DNA of 64,000 nt from Methylocaldum marinum. GTDB taxonomy: Bacteria; Pseudomonadota; Gammaproteobacteria; Methylococcales; Methylococcaceae. The stretch lies in assembly GCF_003584645.1 (NCBI RefSeq), contig NZ_AP017928.1:2270395-2334394 (forward strand). Reading direction: 5' to 3'. The translations under genes were made by a program, and so were the position numbers. This document shows positions 32,473-40,851 of this stretch, one piece after another. A model generated the notes under the pieces. That model did not search any database. It had not been told where the DNA came from and worked only from the letters and a program-made list of their open reading frames with translations. Each line of letters starts with the position of its first letter. Positions within the stretch are counted from its first letter, which is position 1.

Positions 32473-33633
32473 TCAATTTGCGGCCCGCTTTCCCACGGAA
32501 GTCCAGGCGAGCAACAAAGCCGCCAGGCTTGAACCGGCTGCCGCCGTGTAAACCCATTGAGCTCCCCATGCCGTCCACAAATGACCGCTATAAAGGCTGC
32601 CCAAGGCACCGCCCAGACCGAAACTCAAGGCGCTGTAAAACGCTTGCCCCTTGCCATGGTGAGGCCCTCGGAAATATTGATGCACCAAATGAATTGCGGC
32701 CACGTGAGCCGAGCCAAAGCTCGCCGCGTGGAGAAGCTGCGCCGCCACTATTGCCGCGAAATTATCTATGCCCCAGGCTATCAACAGCCAACGCACCACA
32801 CTGAGGACCAGGCTTGCCAGGAAAATCCGTCGCAAGCTGTAGCGCGCCAATAGACGGTGCAGAAATGCGAACAGAACTATTTCCGCCAGCACGCCGAGCG
32901 CCCATAACTGGCCGGTCTCGCCGCTACTGAAGCCGTGATCTCGGAGGTAGACCGAGAAAAAAACGTAATAAGGACCGTGGGCAACCTGTTGCAATGTGCA
33001 CGCAAGGAAAAATGCGATGACATCGCCGCGCCGCAGAATGTTCGACAGAGAAGCTGAATTTGGTCCATGAACTTCTCCCGGCTCCCTTGGGACGGTCAGG
33101 CTGATCAACCACAATCCACCGAACAGCAGCAGGATCAACTGCGGCAAAAATTCGATGGCCAGTACCCCGTCCAGAGCTTCGCCGATCGTCACCACCGCCG
33201 CGATAAAACCAATCGAGCCCCATACCCGCACCCAACTGTAGCGATGCGTGTCATGGCGCAAGTGATGGAGCGTAATCGTTTCGAAAAGCGGCAGCATGGC
33301 ATTCCAGAAAAAACTGAATACCAGCATGACGAGTGCAAACCCTGTGAATCCATCCACCCCGAAAACCAGGCTGAAAGCGAGCAAGGTAAAGAATCCCGCG
33401 AGCCGGACGACGGATAAGGTCCGTCCCGTTCGATCCGCAAGCCACCCCCACAGGTTCGGCGCAACAACTCTCGTCGCCGCGGTGATAGCGATCAACTGAC
33501 CAATTTCCGGCGCCGAAAACCCCGTATGACGAAGATAGAGCGCCCAGTATGGCAGAAAGGCGCCCAGCGCCGAAAAATAGAAGAAGTAAAAGCCGGACAA
33601 CCGGCCGTAAGGCACTTTACGCGCCGCGGACAT
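32473..33633 (-). CDS. Major facilitator superfamily transporter (HcaT-like)
   Basis: 386 residues with 12 predicted helices. The start YGRLSGFYFFYFSALGAFLPYWALYL and LADRTGRTLSVVRLAGFF (loop 2-3) match the MFS group that includes E. coli HcaT and related sugar or aromatic-acid permeases. In gammaproteobacteria an MFS gene of this kind often follows aroC and prmB. It begins 24 bp after the aroC stop and is read in the same direction, so cotranscription is likely. Substrate unknown. Confidence 0.88.
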   Translation of the reverse strand: MSAARKVPYGRLSGFYFFYFSALGAFLPYWALYLRHTGFSAPEIGQLIAITAATRVVAPNLWGWLADRTGRTLSVVRLAGFFTLLAFSLVFGVDGFTGFALVMLVFSFFWNAMLPLFETITLHHLRHDTHRYSWVRVWGSIGFIAAVVTIGEALDGVLAIEFLPQLILLLFGGLWLISLTVPREPGEVHGPNSASLSNILRRGDVIAFFLACTLQQVAHGPYYVFFSVYLRDHGFSSGETGQLWALGVLAEIVLFAFLHRLLARYSLRRIFLASLVLSVVRWLLIAWGIDNFAAIVAAQLLHAASFGSAHVAAIHLVHQYFRGPHHGKGQAFYSALSFGLGGALGSLYSGHLWTAWGAQWVYTAAAGSSLAALLLAWTSVGKRAAN

Positions 33634-33657
33634 AAATGGCGGACAAGTCGTTCGTGG

Positions 33658-34758
33658 CTATGGCGCCTTGGACGGAACTGGCGTCAACTCTTTCTTCACG
33701 TCCGGATTTTGAGCCCGATGGCGCAGGTAATGATCCATCAACACCAAGGCCGTCATTGCTTCCGCAATGGGTGTAGCGCGGATGCCGACACAGGGATCAT
33801 GGCGACCCGTGGTGATCACTTCCACCGCTTCGCCCCTGAGATTCACCGAGCGACCCGGCAGGCGCAGGCTGGAAGTCGGCTTCAGCGCGATGCCGGCAAC
33901 GATATCCTGTCCCGAGGAAATACCGCCCAATATGCCGCCCGCATGATTACTCAGGAAACCTTGCGGGCTCATCTCGTCGCGGAACTCGGTGCCTTTCGCC
34001 TCGACGCAGGCGAAACCGCCGCCGATCTCCACCCCTTTGACGGCGTTGATGCTCATCAAGGCATAGGCCAACTCGGCGTCGAGGCGATCGAAAATCGGCT
34101 CGCCCCACCCGGGCGGCACGCCAGTCGCGACGACGTTGATGCGTGCGCCGATGGACTCCCCTTCTTTGCGCAGGGCGTCCATATAGGCTTCCAGTTCCGC
34201 GACCCTGTCGGGGTCCGGGCAGAAAAACGGGTTGTTGTCCACCTCCGCCCAAACCACCCGGTCGATCCTGATCGGGCCGAGCTGGGCCAGATAAGCGCGG
34301 ATCGTCACGCCGATCCGTTCTTTCAGATATTTCTTGGCGATGGCGCCCGCAGCCACCCGCATGGCGGTTTCGCGGGCGGACGAGCGCCCGCCGCCGCGGT
34401 AATCGCGGAAGCCGTATTTCATGTGATAGGCGTAATCGGCATGCCCCGGCCGGAAACGGTCGGCAATCGTGGAGTAATCCTTGGAACGCTGATCCACGTT
34501 TTCGATCAGAAGACCGATCGGGGTGCCCGTGGTACGGCCTTCGAACACCCCGGACAGAATTCTCACCTCGTCCGGCTCGCGGCGTTGCGTGGTATGCCGG
34601 GATTTGCCGGGGCGCCGCCGTTCCAATTCCCCCTGGATGTCGGCCTCGGAAAGCTCCAGGCCCGGCGGGCAGCCGTCCACGATGCAGCCGATCGCGGGAC
34701 CGTGGCTCTCGCCGAAAGAGGTAACGGTAAACAATTTTCCGATGGTGTTTCCGGACAT
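33658..34758 (-). CDS. aroC: Chorismate synthase
   Basis: 366 residues. Makes chorismate from EPSP with reduced FMN, the last common step of aromatic amino acid and folate synthesis. Signatures: [18 protein letters not shown] (signature 1), [20 protein letters not shown] with [18 protein letters not shown], and [16 protein letters not shown] near the C-terminus. Lies between the esterase gene (42 bp upstream) and the MFS gene in one minus-strand run starting at prmB. Confidence 0.97.
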   Translation of the reverse strand: MSGNTIGKLFTVTSFGESHGPAIGCIVDGCPPGLELSEADIQGELERRRPGKSRHTTQRREPDEVRILSGVFEGRTTGTPIGLLIENVDQRSKDYSTIADRFRPGHADYAYHMKYGFRDYRGGGRSSARETAMRVAAGAIAKKYLKERIGVTIRAYLAQLGPIRIDRVVWAEVDNNPFFCPDPDRVAELEAYMDALRKEGESIGARINVVATGVPPGWGEPIFDRLDAELAYALMSINAVKGVEIGGGFACVEAKGTEFRDEMSPQGFLSNHAGGILGGISSGQDIVAGIALKPTSSLRLPGRSVNLRGEAVEVITTGRHDPCVGIRATPIAEAMTALVLMDHYLRHRAQNPDVKKELTPVPSKAP

Positions 34759-34800
34759 GGTAAAGATTTCAAAGGTTCTTAAACGAAGGAGCCAAGAGTT

Positions 34801-35412
34801 TCAAATCGCCCCCGCCACTTTGAGCTGCTCCGCCACCGCCTCGGCCAGCATTCGATATCCGGGACCATTGGGGTGAACTTCGTCGGATTTGAGCGAATTG
34901 TCGCGGATGATTTTGCTCAGTGTCCCGGTTTCGAAGGGAATCGAGAACTCCTCGGCGATCTTTGCATAAAAATCGGGCGGCGAGAACATCAGCCCGAACT
35001 TGGGCACGGCGATCAAAACCACGCTGATACCGCGGTCCCTGGCCAATTTGACCATGGCCCGGACGTTGTCGGCCGCCTGCTGCTCGCCCAAGTTGCGCAG
35101 AAAATCGTTGCCGCCGTGGCACAGAATCAACAACGTGGGCTGATGCTCGTCCAGCAGTGCCGGCAGGCGCTCCAGACCTTCCGCACTGGTTTCGCCCGGC
35201 ACGCCGGCATTGATGACTTCCCGTCCGATCATGCCCTGCAGTACCGAAGGATAACTCTGCGCCGAGTCGGTGCCGGTTCCGAAAGTCAGGCTGTCGCCGA
35301 AGGCCAGCACTTTCGCCTCCGTCGGGAGCTTCGGCAGTTTGACGCCGGAACTGCATGCCACCAGAAATAACAGCAGAACAGACATGCCGGCGAATTTTAA
35401 CTGAACTCTCAT
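34801..35412 (-). CDS. SGNH-family arylesterase/lysophospholipase (TesA-like), predicted lipoprotein
   Basis: 203 residues from the ATG at 35412. The signal peptide ends in a lipobox (LVAC, Cys20). The SGNH hydrolase blocks are present: GDSLT with Ser41, a Gly in NAGVPGET, GGND with Asn102, and the DEVH block with Asp177 and His180. Homologues are called arylesterase or TesA (multifunctional thioesterase/lysophospholipase); the lipobox suggests a lipid-anchored periplasmic enzyme, whereas TesA is soluble. Sits between prmB and aroC, all on the same strand. Confidence 0.9.
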   Translation of the reverse strand: MRVQLKFAGMSVLLLFLVACSSGVKLPKLPTEAKVLAFGDSLTFGTGTDSAQSYPSVLQGMIGREVINAGVPGETSAEGLERLPALLDEHQPTLLILCHGGNDFLRNLGEQQAADNVRAMVKLARDRGISVVLIAVPKFGLMFSPPDFYAKIAEEFSIPFETGTLSKIIRDNSLKSDEVHPNGPGYRMLAEAVAEQLKVAGAI

Positions 35413-35629
35413 TGTTTCCCTCTGCTTGATCTTGTTCATTGGCAACGGGTCGATCGCGTCGAATCGTCGCGACTACCCATCCGATGTGGCGGCGAAAAGG
35501 AACCGCATCGTGAGCGACGGATGCGATTCGTGTATTCACCACCCACCAAAAGAATAGTCACGCCCCGGATTGACGGTGGGCAGAGGTTCCATGAGGGATT
35601 GCAATACTGTGCCGACGCCTGTGGACCTG

Positions 35630-36565
35630 TCAGAACGTCCTTCCCCCCCCCTGAAAAAGCTCGTTATGCCGGTCGACCTGCTCGGCGGTCAGCAGGAACA
35701 CGCCGTCGCCGCCGCGCTCGAAATCCAGCCAGTAGAACGGGACTTCGGGGTAGGCCGCTTCCAGTGCTTCGGCGCTGCTGCCGACTTCAACGACGAGCAC
35801 GCCATCCGGCTTAAGATGACGCTGGGCGTCGCGGAGAATGCGGCGCACGCAATCAAGCCCGTCATCGCCCGCTTCCAGGCCCAGCCTCGGTTCGGCGTGA
35901 TATTCCGGCGCCAAGCCGCGCCACTCGTCGAGGTTAACATAAGGGGGATTGCTGACGATCAGGTCGTAACGCCGGTCGGCCAGCCCGGAATAAACGTCCG
36001 ACTGTACGGCGCACACCCGGTCTTCCAGGTGATGCTTCTTTATATTGATACGCGCGACTTCCAGTGCATCCAAGGAGATATCGACGGCGTCGACCCGCGC
36101 CTCCGGAAAAACGTAAGCACAAGCGATGGCGATACAGCCACTGCCTGTGCAGAGATCGAGTAGGTCGTGGACCCGACCCGGTTCGACCCACGGAACGAAT
36201 TGGTTTTCGATCAGTTCGGCGATGGGCGACCGCGGCACCAAGACCCTTTCGTCCACGTAGAAGGGCAAGCCGGCGAAGGAAGCCTCGTGGATGAGATACG
36301 CCAGAGGCTTGCGCTCGGCAATGCGGCGCTCGATCAGCACGAGCACACGTTCCCGTTCGTCCATCGTCAAGGTCGCCGCGAAATAGCCGCCGGGAAGATC
36401 GTAAGGCAGATGCAAGGTATGAAGTACCAAGGCGGCGGCTTCGTCCAGCGCGCTAGCCGTGCCGTGACCGAAAAACAACCCCGCTTGCACGAAACGGCTG
36501 GTGGCCCAACGGATGTAATCGCGGATGGTGGTTAAGGTTATGGACGGATGGGATGATGTCGACAT
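35630..36565 (-). CDS. prmB: 50S ribosomal protein L3 glutamine methyltransferase
   Basis: 311 residues. N5-methylates a Gln of ribosomal protein L3. Class I methyltransferase fold: SAM-binding DLLDLCTGSGCIAIACAYVF, acidic loop VDAVDISLDALEVA and catalytic NPPY in IVSNPPYVNLDEWRGL. The N-terminal helical domain (TIRDYIRWATSRFVQAGLFF) separates PrmB from PrmC. Upstream of the esterase and aroC; prmB-aroC neighbourhood is common. The IS cluster begins about 100 bp upstream of its start. Confidence 0.95.
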   Translation of the reverse strand: MSTSSHPSITLTTIRDYIRWATSRFVQAGLFFGHGTASALDEAAALVLHTLHLPYDLPGGYFAATLTMDERERVLVLIERRIAERKPLAYLIHEASFAGLPFYVDERVLVPRSPIAELIENQFVPWVEPGRVHDLLDLCTGSGCIAIACAYVFPEARVDAVDISLDALEVARINIKKHHLEDRVCAVQSDVYSGLADRRYDLIVSNPPYVNLDEWRGLAPEYHAEPRLGLEAGDDGLDCVRRILRDAQRHLKPDGVLVVEVGSSAEALEAAYPEVPFYWLDFERGGDGVFLLTAEQVDRHNELFQGGGRTF

Positions 36566-36665
36566 GGCGAAATTTCCGATAGGCCCGCTATTGTAATCGA
36601 AAACAGCGCTTATCCGGTGAATAGCGAAAGAAAATCCGGCCTTGGGACGGGCGGAGCATGTATAT

Positions 36666-37666
36666 TAGACATTATCGGAAACCGGTATAATCGTATCTCA
36701 CTGACTACAACACCGATTGAACCTGAACGATGCTTTGCTACGAAGATCTCAAGGGGAAACCCAAGACCTTGATGGCTATGACCAGCCTGAAGCCTTCCGA
36801 ATTCGACGAGCTATTGGTCCACTTTACGGCCGCCTGGAAAGAAACGACCGGAACAGACGCCTCCAGGGCGGGCGTCCCCCGGTGATCGCGACCATGGCCG
36901 ACCGGCTGTTGTTCATCCTGTTCTACCTGAAGACTTACCCCCTGCAGGAGGTCATCGCGCATCTGTTCGGCCTCAGTCAGCCTCAAGCCCATTTCCTGAT
37001 CCACCAGTTGGCCGCCGTGCTTGGCAAGACCCTTGCGGCTAGTGGTCACAGGCCCGCCCGCCTCACCGAGGAGATGCTGTCCAGGCTGGCGAAGGAACGG
37101 CCGCAGGACCTTGGCATCGACGGTACGGAACGGCGCGTTAACCGCCCCGCCGACAAGCTCGGTCAGCGTGTCCACTACAGCGGTAAAAAAAATGCCACAC
37201 TGTGAAAAACAACCTGGTGGGCGGCCTGGAGGACAGGCAAGTCAAGTACCTCGGCGCCGTGCATGAAGGCAAGAAGCACGACCAGAAAATTTGCGACGAG
37301 GAAGGGATGCGCCTCCCCGACGAGGCCGAGCTTTACCGCGACAGCGCCTTCCAAGGACACGAACTGCCCGAGGTCACGATCTACCAGCCCAAGAAGAAGC
37401 CACGCGGCGGCACGCTCTCGGCTGAGGAGAAGGAGGCCAACCGGCTCATCTCGAGCATCCGCGTAGTCATCGAGCACATCATCGCGGGGGTCAAGCGTTG
37501 CCGCATCGTCAAGGACGTGTTCAGGAATACCAAGCACGGCTTCGACGATGTCGTCATGGAACTTGCCTGCGGCCTGCACAATTATAGAAGCCACTGCCGC
37601 CATCACAGTTATTGACGGCAGCCGCGGTCCCAAAAGTATATGAAAACCAGTTTCCAATAACGTCTA
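36666..37666 (+). mobile_element. Insertion sequence with 23-bp inverted repeats (IS5-superfamily-like, DDE_Tnp_4 transposase), inactive
   Basis: Left end 36666-36688 and right end 37644-37666 are inverted repeats matching at 19 of 23 positions (left reads TAGACATTATCGGAAACCGG). Between them is one transposase gene in three frames. The ends are 1.0 kb apart, normal for this class. No clear target duplication could be read beside the repeats. The element starts about 100 bp from the prmB start. Confidence 0.75.
36730..37615 (+). pseudogene. Frameshifted transposase (HTH_Tnp_4/DDE_Tnp_4 type)
   Basis: The N-terminus reads from the ATG at 36730 (MLCYEDLKGKPKTLMAMTSL), switches frame around 36840-36880 into LQGGRPPVIATMADRLLFIL and YLKTYPLQEVIAHLFG (helix-turn-helix), and switches again at an A8 run (37185-37192) into the catalytic part (VKNNLVGGLEDRQVKYLGAV...EANRLISSIRVVIEHIIAGV). 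A -1 shift at the A8 run restores a typical GKKKxHTVKN junction, so that one could be programmed. The first shift has no slippery site and looks like decay. Two breaks together suggest an inactive gene. Confidence 0.75.
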
Positions 37667-38064
37667 TTGTATGTATATTTTCCGCTCCAGTCTGTCATAG
37701 TGATTTCCTCAAGTTGATAGCCCAAAATGCGCTTCTTTCGTTAACGCATACTATAATTTATGTTTATTGTTAATAGGACTCTACCTCAAACCATACCCCA
37801 AATCCCCATCCTGCACGCTCTAATCCACCCTACAGATTTATTTTAATTTAGCTCTCGCCTATTTTGCGTTTTTCACATCCACCAGTCTTTCAGATAATCC
37901 TTCGTCAATTTTCCAAGAATCACCCTCCAGATGCAGCGTTTCCGCTCTATAGCTCTATAGCTCTATAGCTCTATAGCTCTATAGCTCTATAGCTCTATAG
38001 CTCTATAGTTCATCCATCATACGGCCATATTCGGCAGTTTTCCTTCTATTGAGGAATTTTAATC
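37667..38064. other. AT-rich host DNA between two insertion sequences
   Basis: No gene supported. The stretch is clearly more AT-rich than the core genome and carries the 8-bp tandem repeat at 37944-38007. It is the only pre-insertion DNA left between the two IS copies on this side. Confidence 0.5.
37944..38007. repeat. Eight-copy 8-bp tandem repeat (GCTCTATA)
   Basis: Eight perfect contiguous copies of GCTCTATA (64 bp), with no mismatch, followed by GTTCATCC. Perfect identity implies recent slippage expansion. The unit is not a multiple of three and no reading frame crosses it. It lies between two IS elements. Confidence 0.95.
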
Positions 38065-38178
38065 GGCTCTCCCATATTTTCCGTGGTAAACACTACATGC
38101 AGTATGCCAAGGAATGGATAGCGAAATGTCAGCGGCTTTGATATTTTGCTGGAAGCCATGATTTTCTTTTAAGCCCAA

Positions 38179-38209
38179 ATGACTCAACCGCAGATACAGA
38201 TACCCTTAG
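38179..38209 (+). pseudogene. Severed 5' end of the ISL3 transposase gene
   Basis: ATG at 38179 opens MTQPQIQIPL and runs into the IS5 insertion within the TTAG duplication. If the IS5 and one TTAG copy are removed, the frame continues without error into DLPNVQVEHCEQTPQGLVIT at 39593, the body of the ISL3 transposase. This is therefore the original N-terminus. Confidence 0.85.
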
Positions 38210-39588
38210 CAGGCTGTTGATTTTCTCGGCCCCGGAAGCCGCATAAATTCGTTGGATGGAGCGCCTAAAATAGGCATAAACGATTGTTTGTCATGGCAAA
38301 ATAATATCATTTCAAGATACTTTGGACTCTTTCATGCGCGGCGCCGACATCACCCAGCAAGAACTCTTCAGCTACCGAACCTTGGAAGACCGGATTCCCA
38401 AGGATCATCCCCTTCGGAAGCTCCGGGCCGTGGTCGACATTCTGCTGACCACGCTGGACTCGGAATTTGATGCCCTCTATGCCCGGACCGGCCGGGAGTC
38501 GATTCCGCCGGAGCGGCTGCTGCGCGCCAGTCTCATCCAAGTCTTGTTCTCTGTCCGCTCCGAGCGGCAGTGGGTCCAGCAGATCGAATTCAATCTTTTG
38601 TACCGCTGGTTTGTCGGGCTGCCCCTGGATGCCGAGGTCTGGGACCACTCCACCTTCAGCGCCAACCGGGATCGGTTGCTGAACGAGCGGATTTCCCGGC
38701 TGTTTTTCGAGCGGGTCGTGTTGCTGGCGGAATGGCAGGACCTTTTGTCGGACGAGCATTTCTCGGTGGACGGCACGCTGATCCAGGCGTGGGCCTCCAT
38801 GAAGAGCTTTGTGAAAAAGGATGGCAGTTCTCCCCCGCCGGAGGCCGGTGGCCGGAATCCCACGGTTGATTTCAAGGGCGAAAAGCGCGCCAACGCAACC
38901 CACGCCTCGACCACGGATCCGGAGGCCCGCCTTTACAAGAAAAGCGAAGGGGATAAAGCCCAACTGTGCTTCATGGGCCATGCCCTGATGGAAAACCGGA
39001 CCGGCCTGGTCGTGGATGTCGAGGTGACGCACGCCACCGGCACGGCGGAACGGGACGCGGCCAAGATCATGATCGGTCGCACCGTCACGAAGCCCGGCGC
39101 GACGGTCGGGGCGGACAAGGCTTACGACGTGCCGGAGTTCGTGCAAGCTCTCCGGGAGCAGCGGGTCACGCCGCATGTCGCCCGGAAGGAAAAAGGCTCC
39201 GCCATCGATGGCCGCACCACCCGACACCCCGGCTACCGGACCAGCCTGAAGAGGCGCAAGCGGGTGGAAGAAATCTTCGGGTGGTCGAAGACCGTGGGCG
39301 GGTTACGCCAGACCCGGTTCCGGGGTTTGAAGAAGGTGGCGGCCCAGACCGTGTTCACGTTCGCCGCCTACAACCTGACCCGGTTGGGTGGGCTGTTCGG
39401 CTGGCGATGGTCGACGGCCTAGGCGGGCGTCTGCCCAAAATTCGCCGAAAGGCGGCAAGAACCCCCAAGCGGGGGGATGAAAACCGGCTAGAACCGGGAT
39501 TTCAGAGCTAAAAGGACCTTCAGCACTAAAAATTAAGCCGCCGATAAGGGGTAAAGCCGAAGGCATGGCGGCGAATTTCAACAGCCTG
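38210..39588 (+). mobile_element. IS5-family insertion sequence with perfect TTAG target duplication
   Basis: Ends CAGGCTGTTGATTTTC (38210) and, inverted, CAGGCTGTTGAAATTC (39588) are near-identical inverted repeats. The 4-bp direct repeats TTAG at 38206-38209 and 39589-39592 fit the YTAR duplication of the IS5 subgroup. 1379 bp with one intact transposase gene. Inserted into codon 11 of the ISL3 transposase. The perfect duplication and intact gene suggest a recent event. Confidence 0.93.
38334..39422 (+). CDS. IS5-family transposase
   Basis: 362 residues from the ATG at 38334 (MRGADITQQELFSYRTLEDR); a TTG four codons earlier is an alternative. The N-terminal DUF772-type region (PERLLRASLIQVLFSVRSER) and the DDE_Tnp_1 catalytic domain are complete: first Asp in DEHFSVDGTLIQAW, second in VGADKAYDVPEFV, Glu in RKRVEEIFGWSKTVGG with the Y-x2-R-x3-E-type signature. 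No frameshift. The enzyme may be active. Its right flank runs into the interrupted ISL3 gene. Confidence 0.92.
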   Translation: MRGADITQQELFSYRTLEDRIPKDHPLRKLRAVVDILLTTLDSEFDALYARTGRESIPPERLLRASLIQVLFSVRSERQWVQQIEFNLLYRWFVGLPLDAEVWDHSTFSANRDRLLNERISRLFFERVVLLAEWQDLLSDEHFSVDGTLIQAWASMKSFVKKDGSSPPPEAGGRNPTVDFKGEKRANATHASTTDPEARLYKKSEGDKAQLCFMGHALMENRTGLVVDVEVTHATGTAERDAAKIMIGRTVTKPGATVGADKAYDVPEFVQALREQRVTPHVARKEKGSAIDGRTTRHPGYRTSLKRRKRVEEIFGWSKTVGGLRQTRFRGLKKVAAQTVFTFAAYNLTRLGGLFGWRWSTA

Positions 39589-40812
39589 TTAGACCTGCCC
39601 AATGTTCAGGTAGAACATTGCGAACAAACACCTCAAGGTTTGGTGATTACGGTGGTCAGCACTAGCCAAACTGCCGTGTGTCGTCGGTGCGGGCGCACGA
39701 TTGATAAGTTTCACGGCTACGATAAAGAGATTACCTTGCGGCATCTGCCGATTTTTGACCGGCCGGTTTGGATTTGGATCAAGCCCAAACGTTTTCAATG
39801 CCCCCATTGCCACAAAGGCCCGACCACGACCCAGCGTTGTGAGTGGTATGACCCGAAGAGTCCCCATACCAAGGCTTACGAGCATTGGATTCTGCGGGAA
39901 TTGGTCAACAGTACATTGAGTGATGTCAGTTTGAAACGCGACCTCACGGTGGCGTGCATCGAAGGCATCATCGACCGCCATGTTCAGCGGCAAGTCGATT
40001 GGTCAACGGTGCCAAACTTGGAATTGCTTGGGATTGACGAAATTGCGCTGAAGAAAGGGCATAAAGACTTTGTGGTGATTATTTCGGGTGTTACGGTTAA
40101 GCGGGAGAAGTTTATTCTGGCGGTGTTGCCGGACAGGAAAAACGAGACGGTCAAATCCTTTTTGGAGACATTACCACCGGATCAACGCGAGCAGGTCCGC
40201 CAAGTCTGTATCGACATGAATGAAGGTTACCGCAATGCGGTTCAAGAACCCCTACCCAACGTGCCAATAGTGGTTGATCGTTTTCACGTGGCCAAGCATG
40301 ACCGCGATTGCGCCGATAAAGCTCGCAAAGCCGAAATGAAGCGCTTGAAAACGACATTGTCCGAGCATGACTATGCGCAGTTGAAAGGGGCGATGTGGGC
40401 GTTTCGTAAACCCTGGATAGCCTTAAGCGAGGAACAGCAAGGTGTCTTGCTACACCTCTTTCAGCATGCACCGACCTTGAAAGAGGTCTATATTCAACGT
40501 GAAGTACTGACCGGTATTTTTGAAAGCCGCATCAACAAAGCCCAGGCGGAACAGGCCTTAATGCAGTGGCTGGAACGCATCACGGCATTAGGTCTGAATT
40601 GTTTTGCCGCTTTTGCCACAACTTGGGGTCATTGGCGCGACCCTATTATCAACTACTTTGTTCGGCGCGAAACCAGCGGTTTTGTGGAAGGACTCAACAA
40701 CAAGATCAAGGTGATTAAGCGCCGCTGTTATGGAATTTATAATCTAGGACGACTGTTCCAGCATATTTGGCTCGACATTCAGGGGCGGCGAGTACTGTTT
40801 ACAGATTACTAG
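39565..40812 (+). CDS. ISL3-family transposase with IS5-derived start
   Basis: 415 codons. The first eight (MAANFNSL) come from the IS5 right end and are fused in frame to residue 11 onwards of the ISL3 transposase. The rest is complete: zinc-finger region with Cys pairs (CRRCGRTI, CPHCHKGP), HTH, and DDE residues in LLGIDEIALKKGHKDFV, PIVVDRFHVAKH and SGFVEGLNNKIKVIK. If transcription from the IS5 reads through, an almost full-length enzyme could still be made. IS5 mobilisation would restore or break this. Confidence 0.88.
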   Translation: MAANFNSLLDLPNVQVEHCEQTPQGLVITVVSTSQTAVCRRCGRTIDKFHGYDKEITLRHLPIFDRPVWIWIKPKRFQCPHCHKGPTTTQRCEWYDPKSPHTKAYEHWILRELVNSTLSDVSLKRDLTVACIEGIIDRHVQRQVDWSTVPNLELLGIDEIALKKGHKDFVVIISGVTVKREKFILAVLPDRKNETVKSFLETLPPDQREQVRQVCIDMNEGYRNAVQEPLPNVPIVVDRFHVAKHDRDCADKARKAEMKRLKTTLSEHDYAQLKGAMWAFRKPWIALSEEQQGVLLHLFQHAPTLKEVYIQREVLTGIFESRINKAQAEQALMQWLERITALGLNCFAAFATTWGHWRDPIINYFVRRETSGFVEGLNNKIKVIKRRCYGIYNLGRLFQHIWLDIQGRRVLFTDY

Positions 40813-40851
40813 ATATAGGGTTTACCACGGCAAATCCGAGAGAGCCTTTTA

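Larger units (their letters stand above)
38065..40846 (+). mobile_element. ISL3-family insertion sequence, interrupted by an IS5-family element
   Basis: Inverted repeats at 38065-38093 (begins GGCTCTCCCATATTTTCCGT) and 40818-40846 agree at most of 29 positions, including CCGTGGTAAAC. The outer flanks share TTTTAA (38057-38064 TTTTAATC; right flank TTTTAAAG once the later IS630 copy is removed), an imperfect 8-bp duplication as expected for ISL3. Without the nested IS5 (1379 bp plus 4-bp duplication) the element is about 1.4 kb, the usual ISL3 size. Confidence 0.85.

Noticed and set aside
36717..37205. TTG-started frame as the full first half of the transposase
   Set aside because: The first ~45 codons are out of register; the family N-terminus is read from 36730 in another frame.
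37944..38007. Tandem repeat considered as a CRISPR array
   Set aside because: Units are 8 bp and contiguous with no spacers.
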